From assembly GCA_038321615.1 (NCBI GenBank), contig JBBQFC010000013.1:1-64000 (forward strand): 64,000 nucleotides of DNA. Reading direction: 5' to 3'. A program made the translations under genes and the position numbers. Source of the stretch: JBBQFC01 sp038321615 (GTDB lineage Bacteria > Bacteroidota > Bacteroidia > Flavobacteriales_D > Cryomorphaceae). This document shows positions 9,278 through 17,109 of the stretch, in pieces. How positions within the stretch are numbered: position 1 is the stretch's first letter; each line of letters starts with the position of its first letter. The notes beneath the pieces were generated by a model. The model worked only from the letters and a program-made list of their open reading frames with translations. It had not been told where the DNA came from and made no database searches.

Positions 9278-10660
9278 TTGACCTTACTCAAAAAGTCGCC
9301 CGACGCGCTTTTAATCGTTACAATCGTCTTGGTTTGCTTTGCAATACTCACGTGGATCGTGCCGGCGGGCTCTTATGATCGGGTGGAAGTCGATGGACGT
9401 GAAGTGGTTGTTCCCAACACCTTTAAATCGGTAGATGCCAATCCGCAAGGCTTAGGCGACTTGCTTGTCGCGCCAATTAAAGGGCTGGAAGCTGCGGCAG
9501 ATATTATCGCATTTGTACTGCTCGTGGGTGGGGCTTTTTCGATGCTCACAGCCACGGGAGCGATCGATGCGGCTCTGCTTGCCGTAGTTGCTTTTGCTGA
9601 GCGGAAAAGCAGCAGGCGTAAATGGCTCATTCCAATTTTAGTCACTTTTTTCTCGCTGGCGGGTTGCACTTTCGGCATGTCGGAAGAAGCCTTGATCTTT
9701 ATCCTGATTACGATTCCCCTTGCCAAAAAATTGGGTTACGATCCGCTAATCGGCGTGGCCATACCCTTTGTGGGAGCTGCCGCAGGTTTTGCAGGAGCTG
9801 TTATCAACCCTTTCACAGTTGGTTTGGCTCAGGGCTTAGCTGAGCTTCCTATAGGCAGTGGGGCTGCATTCCGCTGGGTAGTTTGGGTGTTTTTTACGCT
9901 CGCCGCTATCCTTTTTATTTCGCGCTATGCCAATAAGCTCGATAATGGGATGACTTCTATCTGCCCCTTTCCTTCCGACTTTCAATCGGGCGAAGTGGAG
10001 CGACCAGAATTTACGTCTTCTCGTCTGGCAGTCGTAATTCTTTTCCTGCTCTCCATAATTATTTTGATGTACGGGGCTAGCTCACTTGGCTGGTACATCG
10101 ATGAGATATCGGGTCTCTTCCTTGCTCTGGGTATTGTCTCTGTCGTTATCGTTCGGATGCCCATGGCCAAGGCCCTTGGCTCATTTACCCAAGGAGCGCG
10201 CGATATGCTTACCGCTGCGCTCATCATCGGCATTAGCCGGAGCGTTCTGGTCGTTGCTGAAGAAGGTCAGATAATCGATACCTTACTCTACTACCTCGAG
10301 TCGGGAATCGGCGATTTGCCGAAAGTGGCTAGCCTCCAAGTGATGTTTATTGTACAAGGGCTCATCAATATTGTTATTCCATCGGGTTCTGGGCAAGCGG
10401 CCATCACCATGCCCATTATGACTCCCCTCGCCGATCTTTTGGGAATCTCACGGCAGTCGGCAGTATTGGCCTTTCAATTTGGCGATGGCTTGCTCAATAT
10501 CGTCATCCCCACGAGCGGAATTACTATGGGAATTCTCGCCATTGCTAAAATCCCTTATGATATTTGGATTCGTTGGATTTGGAAATTCCTCTTGGCGCTC
10601 ACCCTGCTTAGCATGGTTTTTTTGGCCATTTCGGTGCAGTGGGATGTGTGGGGGTGGTGA
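9278..10660 (+). CDS. YfcC-family inner-membrane permease
   Basis: 460 residues starting at a TTG one base after the previous stop. It is very hydrophobic, with roughly 11-12 membrane helices. It matches the YfcC / C4-dicarboxylate anaerobic carrier-like family: TWIVPAGSYDR after helix 1, FGMSEEALIF, INPFTVGLAQGLAELP, and VIPSGSGQAAITMPIMTPLADLLG with its repeat-like partner NIVIPTSGITMGILAIA. Members are annotated as arginine, basic amino acid or dipeptide carriers, but few are tested. As the last gene of the SusCD-S51-S51 operon it is the obvious inner-membrane step for the liberated dipeptide or amino acid. Direction and cargo are inferred. Confidence 0.86.
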   Translation: MTLLKKSPDALLIVTIVLVCFAILTWIVPAGSYDRVEVDGREVVVPNTFKSVDANPQGLGDLLVAPIKGLEAAADIIAFVLLVGGAFSMLTATGAIDAALLAVVAFAERKSSRRKWLIPILVTFFSLAGCTFGMSEEALIFILITIPLAKKLGYDPLIGVAIPFVGAAAGFAGAVINPFTVGLAQGLAELPIGSGAAFRWVVWVFFTLAAILFISRYANKLDNGMTSICPFPSDFQSGEVERPEFTSSRLAVVILFLLSIIILMYGASSLGWYIDEISGLFLALGIVSVVIVRMPMAKALGSFTQGARDMLTAALIIGISRSVLVVAEEGQIIDTLLYYLESGIGDLPKVASLQVMFIVQGLINIVIPSGSGQAAITMPIMTPLADLLGISRQSAVLAFQFGDGLLNIVIPTSGITMGILAIAKIPYDIWIRWIWKFLLALTLLSMVFLAISVQWDVWGW

Positions 10661-10811
10661 TTCTCCACTAAATTAATTACACCTTAAAAACTGAATTTCA
10701 GGTTCGCTGACTGATGTCCTCCAATTTCAACCTGACCTGGAAAGCTATAGTACAGCCCGAAAATTAATTGGGTCGAAAAAAAGCAGGTTTTAAAATTGTC
10801 TGGACTGAAGG

Positions 10812-11471
10812 TTAAAAGTTTATCCTAAATCCGAAACCCTGATCTTGCAAATTTTGGTTACTCAGTTTAAATTGATTATCGTGAAAATCTATATAGGTCA
10901 AGTTTTTCAGCTTTTTTAACTCCATTGGAAATTCGGAAAACTGATTGTTACTGAGATACAATACTTCTAGATTTTTCAACATCAATAAGCTTCCGGGAAT
11001 AGTTCCCAAGTTGTCATTTTCTAGGTGCAATATTTTGAGATTGGGTAAATTCTTGAATACTTCGAGGCTTTGATCAAGGTTTATTTTTGATTCGTCGTTT
11101 AGATACACTTCTCTCAAATTCCCCAATTTGGCAAGCGATTGAGGCAAAATTGTAAAATCATTACCACTTAAATCAAGAACTTTTAGATTTTTAAGATTAC
11201 CTATTCCTTGCGGTATTTCTTCCAAATGATCGTTCTTAAAACTCAGGTATTCCAGATTATTAAATTTATCCCAAATACTATCGGAAAGTACGTTTAATTT
11301 TTGATTGCTAAGATTTAGGCGGTACACCTGCTCGGGAAATTTCAGTGCTTCTTCCAAATCGGTAAACTCTCGATACGCCGCCGAAGAATCTGGTGTAATT
11401 TGGGCGTACACGTCGCAATTTAAGATGCTTAGAAATATTGCGACAAGAATATGAATAGTACTGTTTTTCAT
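10812..11471 (-). CDS. Secreted leucine-rich-repeat protein
   Basis: 219 residues. A signal peptide of about 23 residues (ending CDVYA) is followed by about seven leucine-rich repeats of roughly 23 residues (LKVLDLSGNDFTILPQSLAKL, LEVLYLSNNQFSEFPMEL). The repeats are of the LxxLxLxxNxLxxLP bacterial type. There is no T9SS tail or lipobox, so it is probably periplasmic or released. Such proteins usually bind other proteins; no enzymatic role is visible. The gene is clearly richer in A+T than its neighbours and stands alone between a 151-base and a 474-base gap, which fits a more recent arrival. Function unknown. Confidence 0.8.
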   Translation of the reverse strand: MKNSTIHILVAIFLSILNCDVYAQITPDSSAAYREFTDLEEALKFPEQVYRLNLSNQKLNVLSDSIWDKFNNLEYLSFKNDHLEEIPQGIGNLKNLKVLDLSGNDFTILPQSLAKLGNLREVYLNDESKINLDQSLEVFKNLPNLKILHLENDNLGTIPGSLLMLKNLEVLYLSNNQFSEFPMELKKLKNLTYIDFHDNQFKLSNQNLQDQGFGFRINF

Positions 11472-11945
11472 CAGAAAATTGTGGGTTTAGGTTTACCTTG
11501 CAAATTATCCATCCTAAAGGTAGTCAATTGGAACGTGCAGGCGGCTAGATCTAGCAGGTCAAAAGTATTACACTCATCAATATTCGAAGCGTATACCCTT
11601 CAGAGAATTTATAATGTTGCGGCAAACCCAAGGCGATTTTTTTTGCGATAAGCCACCACGACTCTGGTCATTTGCACGCAGGTAAACGCCACAAGAATAC
11701 TGATCAATCTAATTCGCTTGCGAACTTCTATCCCTTAATTTCGACCTAATTCAAAGACTGGTCAAATTTGGGTTAACGCTCCGCTGCATTTTATAATGCT
11801 GCGGCCATTACTCTCCAAAAGTCGCAAACTTCTCTGCGCTCCCCTGCATTTTATAATGCTCGGGCAATTACCCGTTTTGTCACCCATTGGGAGTTTAGGA
11901 TTAATGGCTCTACGCATTGGAACGTCGGGTGTACCCGATGGGTTT
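11472..11945. other. Gene-poor gap with short repeats
   Basis: 474 bases with no credible gene; the frames at 11451 and 11796 read as chance. It holds a 34-base direct repeat (11777-11810 and 11837-11870) and a weaker related piece near 11607-11625 (ATTTATAATGTTGCGGCAA). A short palindrome TCGGGTGTACCCGA at 11925-11938 lies just past the gpsA stop. It may help end gpsA transcription, although no U-run follows on the minus strand. Confidence 0.5.
11777..11870. repeat. 34-base direct repeat pair, 60-base spacing, each with an inverted repeat
   Basis: Two copies, 11777-11810 and 11837-11870, share CTGCATTTTATAATGCT exactly and match over most of the flanks (CGCTCC before, CGG and ATTA after). 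Each contains the inverted repeat GCATT-TTAT-AATGC. The period is exactly 60 bases. There are too few units for a CRISPR. They could be remnants of a short palindromic element or paired protein-binding sites. Confidence 0.7.
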
Positions 11946-12938
11946 TCACCCCAGCTTATCCGACAATATCTTGATCTCCACCACCGGCGAGATGCGCTGA
12001 TAAATGATATTGTAGACGGCATCGGCTATGGGCATATCTACTTCGAGCTTGCGATTCATTTCGTACAAACCCTGGGTGGCGTAGTAGCCTTCGGCCACCA
12101 TCTCCATCTCAAGTTGCGCCGCTTTTACGGAATATCCTTTGCCAAGCATGTAGCCGAATGTACGGTTGCGCGAAAACTTGGAATAAGCCGTAACCAATAA
12201 ATCGCCGAGATAAGCGGGCTCTTTTACATCGCGGTGAAAGGGGTTTACTTTATCGAGAAAGCGCTCCATTTCGCGCGAAGCTGCTGACATTAGCAGCGCC
12301 TGGAAATTATCGCCATACCCTAGCCCACCGCAAACGCCGGCCGCAATGGCATATACATTCTTCAAAACCGCAGCGATCTCTGCGCCGAATAAATCGTCGG
12401 AAATACTTGTTTTAACATAACGCGTAGATAGCTTATCGGCCATAAGACGGGCGTTGGCCTCATTCATACAGGCAATGGTGAGGTATGAAAGACGCTCCAT
12501 GGCCACTTCTTCGGCATGGCAAGGACCGCAAATGATCCCAATATTGTCGTAAGGTACGCCGAACTCTTTTTGGAAATACTGCGCCGGAATACTCTTTACC
12601 TCAGGTATTATGCCCTTGATGGCCGAGAAAATAATCTTTTTCGAAAAAGCGTCCCGATCGACCGGTTCGAGCGAGGCGTGCACAAAAGCCGATGGAACCG
12701 CGACGATGAGCACATCGCTGGCTTCAACCACGGCGCTCACGTCGGAAGAAATCATAATGCGAGACACGTCGAATTCGACTGCACGCAGGTAATTGGGATT
12801 GTGATGAAACTTGCGAATATGCTCCGCAGACTCGGGATTGCGCACCCACCAATTAAATCGCGCATCATTCTCGGAGAGTATTTTGGCCAAAGCGGTAGCC
12901 CAAGAACCCGCACCGATCACGCCGAAGCGCTTATCCAT
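11946..12938 (-). CDS. gpsA: NAD(P)H-dependent glycerol-3-phosphate dehydrogenase
   Basis: 330 residues, the normal length. It reduces dihydroxyacetone phosphate to sn-glycerol-3-phosphate for phospholipid synthesis in the cytosol. The N-terminal Rossmann motif GVIGAGSWATALA (about 6-18) binds the cofactor. WWVRNPE, SAIKGI and GPCHAEEVA mark the conserved middle, and EIAAVLKNVYAIAAG carries the catalytic Lys. The C-terminal NRTFGYMLGKG and VAEGYYAT complete the family pattern. It is a single-gene unit facing away from the HEAT-cyclophilin gene, with a TATCTTTA box about 23 bases before its ATG. Confidence 0.97.
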   Translation of the reverse strand: MDKRFGVIGAGSWATALAKILSENDARFNWWVRNPESAEHIRKFHHNPNYLRAVEFDVSRIMISSDVSAVVEASDVLIVAVPSAFVHASLEPVDRDAFSKKIIFSAIKGIIPEVKSIPAQYFQKEFGVPYDNIGIICGPCHAEEVAMERLSYLTIACMNEANARLMADKLSTRYVKTSISDDLFGAEIAAVLKNVYAIAAGVCGGLGYGDNFQALLMSAASREMERFLDKVNPFHRDVKEPAYLGDLLVTAYSKFSRNRTFGYMLGKGYSVKAAQLEMEMVAEGYYATQGLYEMNRKLEVDMPIADAVYNIIYQRISPVVEIKILSDKLG

Positions 12939-12960
12939 AGTCCTGTTTTTGAAGTGGCGG

Positions 12961-12968
12961 TAAAGATA
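12961..12968 (-). promoter_or_regulatory. Probable -7 box for gpsA
   Basis: The minus strand reads TATCTTTA, one base from the Bacteroidota TAnnTTTG -7 consensus, 22 bases before the gpsA start codon. No clear -33 element was identified. Confidence 0.4.
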
Positions 12969-13010
12969 GAAATGTTCTTAGATTAGGCGGTTTAATCTAA
13001 TCTCTACGCT

Positions 13011-14912
13011 TTGAGACTTTATATTCTGCTGCTCTTGCTAACTCTTTCAATGGCCTGTTCTGAACCAAGAACCGACAGCCTTCAAGAACCTCATCTCTTC
13101 GATGATGCCGTGCTTCGAAATATGTACGATTTGGCAAATACGGAAGCTTGGGATTCACTTATACCCTATGCCAATAGTACCAATGCCGGTTATCGACTGG
13201 CCTTCGCCAAATTGATGGGTTCGACCCGCAAGCCCGAAGTCTTGCCAGCCCTTCACGGCCTATTAAGCGACGCTGAAGCCTACGTGCAGCTCTACGCAGG
13301 TTGGGCGGTGGGTCAATTGGGCGACACCACTTCGCAAAGCCTACTGGTTTCTGCCTTTGAAGCAGTCATCGAGCCTGAAGTCCGAGCCGAATTTCTTCAG
13401 GCCATTGGCAAATGCAGCAATCGCAGTGGGGTGGACTTCTTAAGCAGCTATAATCCGCGTGATGAAGCCGAAGATGCGGGCAAACTCTGGGGACTGTACT
13501 ATGCTGGCTTAGCGGGCAACCTTACTGCTGATGATCTCCCTAATATTCTGCCCTACCTCCGCTCTGAATATGTAGAAAGCCGCCTGGCTGCCGCACATAT
13601 TTTGACGCGTATTCGAATTTTTGATTTGAGCAGCTCTGGTTCCGAAATCCGCGATGTAATTAATCGGGAGCCCGACCCGGAAATCCGCGCAGTAATGGCT
13701 GGAATGCTCGCTTGGGATCAAACCGAAAACCAGACGTTTCTCATTCAAATGGCTCAGCGCGACAATTCGCCGGCGGTTAGAGCCAAGGCGCTATCTGCTT
13801 TTGGACGAGACCTTTCGGAGCAGGCAAAAAATACGATGCGCCTTGCGCTCGAAGATGAGTTTCCATGGGTAGCGATGACAGCCACTGATCGCATCGCCGA
13901 TTATTTCGCGCTAAGCGACACGTCCGTTTACGAGCAAATTCTTCGTCGCACTGAAATACCTGAAGTGCGAGCTGCTATTTTAATTGCCTATTTAAAAAAT
14001 CCACAAACAACCGCCAAAGGCAAACAACTCTGGGCCGAATACTTCGACCCGACCGAAAATATTTTTGAAGCAACAGTAATTATCAAAAAAATGGCTTCCT
14101 GGCCAGCCGGTGTCGATACTTTAAAAAATTATCTTTTCCGCAATGACCCCCTTGGAACAAGTGCAGCCGAGACCTACGCGGTGCTTACAAAAAGTGCGTC
14201 AGGGCTAAAAAGCGATTTTATTGCTGGAGCCAAAAGAGCATTTGAAGAGAAATTGCTCAGCCAGTCGGCGATTTTTGCAGAAGCTTTTACAGATACCACC
14301 CTTTACCGGTCTTCGGAACTTCCGCTCGCAGAAATGGAAGCTGCAGCAAACTATTTCAGCGGCTCCGGCCAAACAGAAACCCGGGAAGCGTTGCGCAAAG
14401 CTATAGCCTTTCAAACCGGGCGGACTTATACAGCCGAAAAACCGAAAGCAAAGCCGATTGACTGGCATCTGGTGCGATCTGTTTCGAGCGATGCCTTAGC
14501 CACTATTTATACTTCGGAAGGCCAAATGGAGCTGACCATCCTCATCGATGACGCACCGGGAAGCACGTCCAATTTTGTGGCTTTGGCCGACTCAAAATTC
14601 TACGACGGACTGCCGTTTCACCGCGTGGTCCCTGTGTTTGTAAGCCAAGGTGGCGATCCCCGTGGCGATGGATATGGAAGCACCGATTACGTAATCCGTT
14701 CCGAATTTTCGCCGCTTCAATTTGGGCCGGGTATTCTAGGCTACGCTTCTTCTGGACCGCATACGGAGGGCTGTCAATTTTTCATTACCCACGTTTCCAC
14801 TCCTCACCTCAACGGGCGGTACACCATATTTGGCGCTATGCTCAATGGTTGGGAAACGCTGGAAGGGATTCGTAGCGGCTCTGTGATAGACAGTGTGCGG
14901 GTGAAGAAATAA
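13011..14912 (+). CDS. HEAT-repeat lipoprotein with C-terminal cyclophilin-type PPIase
   Basis: 633 residues starting at TTG 13011, which places the lipobox SMAC (Cys16) properly. Residues about 35-330 are alpha-helical HEAT-like repeats (VLPALHGLLSDAEAYVQLYAGWAVGQLGD, EVRAEFLQAIGKC, AVRAKALSAFGRD). The last 160 residues are a cyclophilin domain with GDPRGDGYGS, the PPIase FHRV arginine and CQFFITH. It should act at the membrane surface on folding of envelope or outer-membrane proteins, with the HEAT solenoid recruiting partners. It is a stand-alone gene, and a second cyclophilin lies at 31815. The fusion order is clear; the client proteins are unknown. Confidence 0.9.
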   Translation: MRLYILLLLLTLSMACSEPRTDSLQEPHLFDDAVLRNMYDLANTEAWDSLIPYANSTNAGYRLAFAKLMGSTRKPEVLPALHGLLSDAEAYVQLYAGWAVGQLGDTTSQSLLVSAFEAVIEPEVRAEFLQAIGKCSNRSGVDFLSSYNPRDEAEDAGKLWGLYYAGLAGNLTADDLPNILPYLRSEYVESRLAAAHILTRIRIFDLSSSGSEIRDVINREPDPEIRAVMAGMLAWDQTENQTFLIQMAQRDNSPAVRAKALSAFGRDLSEQAKNTMRLALEDEFPWVAMTATDRIADYFALSDTSVYEQILRRTEIPEVRAAILIAYLKNPQTTAKGKQLWAEYFDPTENIFEATVIIKKMASWPAGVDTLKNYLFRNDPLGTSAAETYAVLTKSASGLKSDFIAGAKRAFEEKLLSQSAIFAEAFTDTTLYRSSELPLAEMEAAANYFSGSGQTETREALRKAIAFQTGRTYTAEKPKAKPIDWHLVRSVSSDALATIYTSEGQMELTILIDDAPGSTSNFVALADSKFYDGLPFHRVVPVFVSQGGDPRGDGYGSTDYVIRSEFSPLQFGPGILGYASSGPHTEGCQFFITHVSTPHLNGRYTIFGAMLNGWETLEGIRSGSVIDSVRVKK

Positions 14913-15057
14913 TCATCCTTAACTTGACAAGATTTCCGAGCCAGATCGGCCTTTTGGATCACTGACGGGCTCTTCAGCACGTCACGCTATTAGCCGCAGC
15001 CCGAACCTTCCTGCCCTCCATCCCGTATCAGGACAGCTACCTCTGAAACAGGAAACA

Positions 15058-15294
15058 ATGTCGATAGATAAACTCGCGCATGCGACGCTCGATGAGCTCG
15101 AACGCATTAAACGGAAGAACCTGCTCTTTTTTAATTCCTTAGTGGTCTTCGACCTTTGTATCTTCTACTTCAGCCTTTTTACGGAGCATTGGGTACTGCT
15201 ATTTCTATCCTTCGGAATGTTCGTTGCCGGTATAGCGCTTTACGACAATTACCGCATTTCCAAGGAGATGATTGATGCTCGGTCGCGCTATTAG
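15058..15294 (+). CDS. Small protein with two membrane helices
   Basis: 78 residues. A charged N-terminal helix (DELERIKRK) is followed by two hydrophobic segments (about 21-42 and 45-62) and a short charged tail (RISKEMIDARSRY). AGGAAACA sits just before the ATG. Its stop overlaps the lysS stop by 4 bases. I do not recognise a family. It could be a small regulatory or structural membrane protein. The clean topology makes it likely to be real. Confidence 0.6.
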   Translation: MSIDKLAHATLDELERIKRKNLLFFNSLVVFDLCIFYFSLFTEHWVLLFLSFGMFVAGIALYDNYRISKEMIDARSRY

Positions 15295-17012
15295 GCCATC
15301 CAGGCAGCTACTTCCTCCAATTGCAAGGCTGGTATATCCAGCTTTTTCTTTTTCCGCAATCCGTTCAATTTTTGATGCACCACTGTCGGCTTCTCAGCCA
15401 GAAGATCATCAACATTTTTGTACCCTGATTCGATTAAATAACCTGCCCAATTTGCCGGTACGCCAATGTCGGTAAAAACTTCCGGTTTTGGAGCTTCAGC
15501 AACTTTTTCAGGACGCATCTGCGGGAATAGCAATACTTCCTGAATAGACGTATTGTCGGTGAGTAACATTACCAAACGGTCTATACCAATACCCATGCCC
15601 GAAGTAGGCGGCATACCGTATTCCAAAGCTCTGATGAAGTCGTTGTCGATAAACATAGCCTCGTCGTCGCCTTTCTCCGAAAGCTCTAATTGCGCCTGAA
15701 AACGCTCTTTTTGATCGATCGGATCGTTTAATTCCGAATAGGCGTTTGCGATTTCTTTACCGTTAATGAATAGCTCAAAACGCTCGGTAAGCTCCGGATT
15801 GTCGCGGTGACGCTTGCAAAGTGGCGACATTTCGATGGGGTAATCGGTGATGAACGTAGGTTGGCTAAGGTGTGTCTCACAGGTTTCACCGAATATGGCA
15901 TCCACGAGTTTTCCCTTTCCCATGGTGGCATCGATCCTTATTTTTCGATCAAGGCATGCCTGACGAAGAGCTTCTTCATTCATCCCATTTATATCGACAC
16001 CAGCGTATTCCTTAATGGCATCGGTCATAGTAAGTCTGCGAAAAGGAGCTTTCAAAGAAATCTCTTTATCGCCAATTTTGGTGTTGGAACTTCCGTTGGT
16101 CTCTGTGGCGATGGTTTCAATCATCTGCTCGGTAAATTCCATCATCCACTTGTAATCCTTGTAAGCAACGTAGATTTCCATCACCGTGAATTCAGGATTA
16201 TGGGTTCGATCCATGCCTTCGTTTCGGAAATTTCGCGAAAACTCATATACCCCTTCAAAACCGCCAACAATAAGTCGTTTGAGGTAAAGTTCATTCGCTA
16301 TCCGCAAAAAGAGCGGCATATTTAGGGCATTGTGATGGGTCTCAAAAGGCCGCGCCGCAGCACCACCGGGTATGGGTTGTAGCACAGGCGTATCCACTTC
16401 GAGATAGCCCCTTTCGTTGAAATATTTGCGCATGCTATCTACAATCCGTGTACGCTTCAGGAAGGTCGCGCGTACTTTGGGATTGAGCACCAGATCGACA
16501 TACCGCTGGCGGTAGCGTTGCTCTGGATCGGTAAAGGCGTCGTAGGTGCGCCCTTCCTCATCGGTTTTAGGAAACGGCAAAGGCTTAATCGACTTGCTGA
16601 GTAGCTCAAATTTCAGCACGTGCACAGAGATCTCACCAACCTGGGTGCGAAACACAGAGCCTTCTACGGCAATGAAATCTCCCCGATCAAGCAGCTTTTT
16701 GAAAAGGTCATTATAGAGCGATTTATCATCGCCCGGGCATATTTCATCGCGGTTGAAGTAGAGCTGTATTGTACCGCTCTGGTCTTGCAGTTCCGCAAAG
16801 GAAGCCTTGCCCATGATGCGTTTGCCCATCATGCGGCCCGCAAGTTTTACCTCCTTCCACTCCGCTTCTCCTTCCGCAAAGCGTTTTCGAATGTCTTCGG
16901 CTTTATGAGTTATTTCTACTTCGTGGGCGGGATAGGGATCTATTCCTAAGGCGCGAATATCTTCGAGCGCTTGCCTTCTGATAAGCTCCTGTTCGCTGAG
17001 CAAAACCTGCAT
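15291..17012 (-). CDS. lysS: Lysyl-tRNA synthetase, class II, with C-terminal extension
   Basis: 573 residues, against about 500 for the usual bacterial enzyme. It charges tRNA-Lys with lysine. An OB-fold tRNA-binding domain (about 55-155) precedes the class II core, with motif 2 FRNEGMDRTHNPEFTVMEIY and motif 3 GMGIGIDRLVMLL. After the usual end (QMRPEK) an extra tail of about 65 residues follows (PANWAGYLIESGYKNVDDLL, then LRKKKKLDIPALQ). It looks like a small helix-hairpin-helix-type fold, possibly for nucleic acid binding. The gene overlaps the convergent small membrane protein by 4 bases and has its own TATCTTTG box upstream. Confidence 0.97.
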   Translation of the reverse strand: MQVLLSEQELIRRQALEDIRALGIDPYPAHEVEITHKAEDIRKRFAEGEAEWKEVKLAGRMMGKRIMGKASFAELQDQSGTIQLYFNRDEICPGDDKSLYNDLFKKLLDRGDFIAVEGSVFRTQVGEISVHVLKFELLSKSIKPLPFPKTDEEGRTYDAFTDPEQRYRQRYVDLVLNPKVRATFLKRTRIVDSMRKYFNERGYLEVDTPVLQPIPGGAAARPFETHHNALNMPLFLRIANELYLKRLIVGGFEGVYEFSRNFRNEGMDRTHNPEFTVMEIYVAYKDYKWMMEFTEQMIETIATETNGSSNTKIGDKEISLKAPFRRLTMTDAIKEYAGVDINGMNEEALRQACLDRKIRIDATMGKGKLVDAIFGETCETHLSQPTFITDYPIEMSPLCKRHRDNPELTERFELFINGKEIANAYSELNDPIDQKERFQAQLELSEKGDDEAMFIDNDFIRALEYGMPPTSGMGIGIDRLVMLLTDNTSIQEVLLFPQMRPEKVAEAPKPEVFTDIGVPANWAGYLIESGYKNVDDLLAEKPTVVHQKLNGLRKKKKLDIPALQLEEVAAWMA

Positions 17013-17029
17013 TTACTTGGATTTTTGCC

Positions 17030-17037
17030 CAAAGATA
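17030..17037 (-). promoter_or_regulatory. -7 promoter box for lysS
   Basis: The minus strand reads TATCTTTG, a perfect TAnnTTTG match, 17 bases before the lysS ATG. A similar box faces the other way at 17073, so this is a divergent promoter pair within about 50 bases. Confidence 0.6.
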
Positions 17038-17072
17038 AGATTTTGACAAGGCGGTAGATCGGCGATGTTTGG

Positions 17073-17080
17073 TATCTTTG
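17073..17080 (+). promoter_or_regulatory. -7 promoter box for the sugar-phosphate isomerase-lipB unit
   Basis: TATCTTTG followed by CAGACC, ending 29 bases before the ATG at 17110. It lies downstream of an alternative ATG at 17065, so it argues for the later start. Confidence 0.6.
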
Positions 17081-17109
17081 CAGACCAAATTTCGATACCC
17101 GTTTCAGCC

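Noticed and set aside
11777..11870. CRISPR array
   Set aside because: Only two clear copies, internally palindromic, with no array or cas genes.
14938..14972. Terminator after the HEAT-cyclophilin gene (GAGCC...GGCTC)
   Set aside because: The 5-base stem has a very long loop and no T-run.
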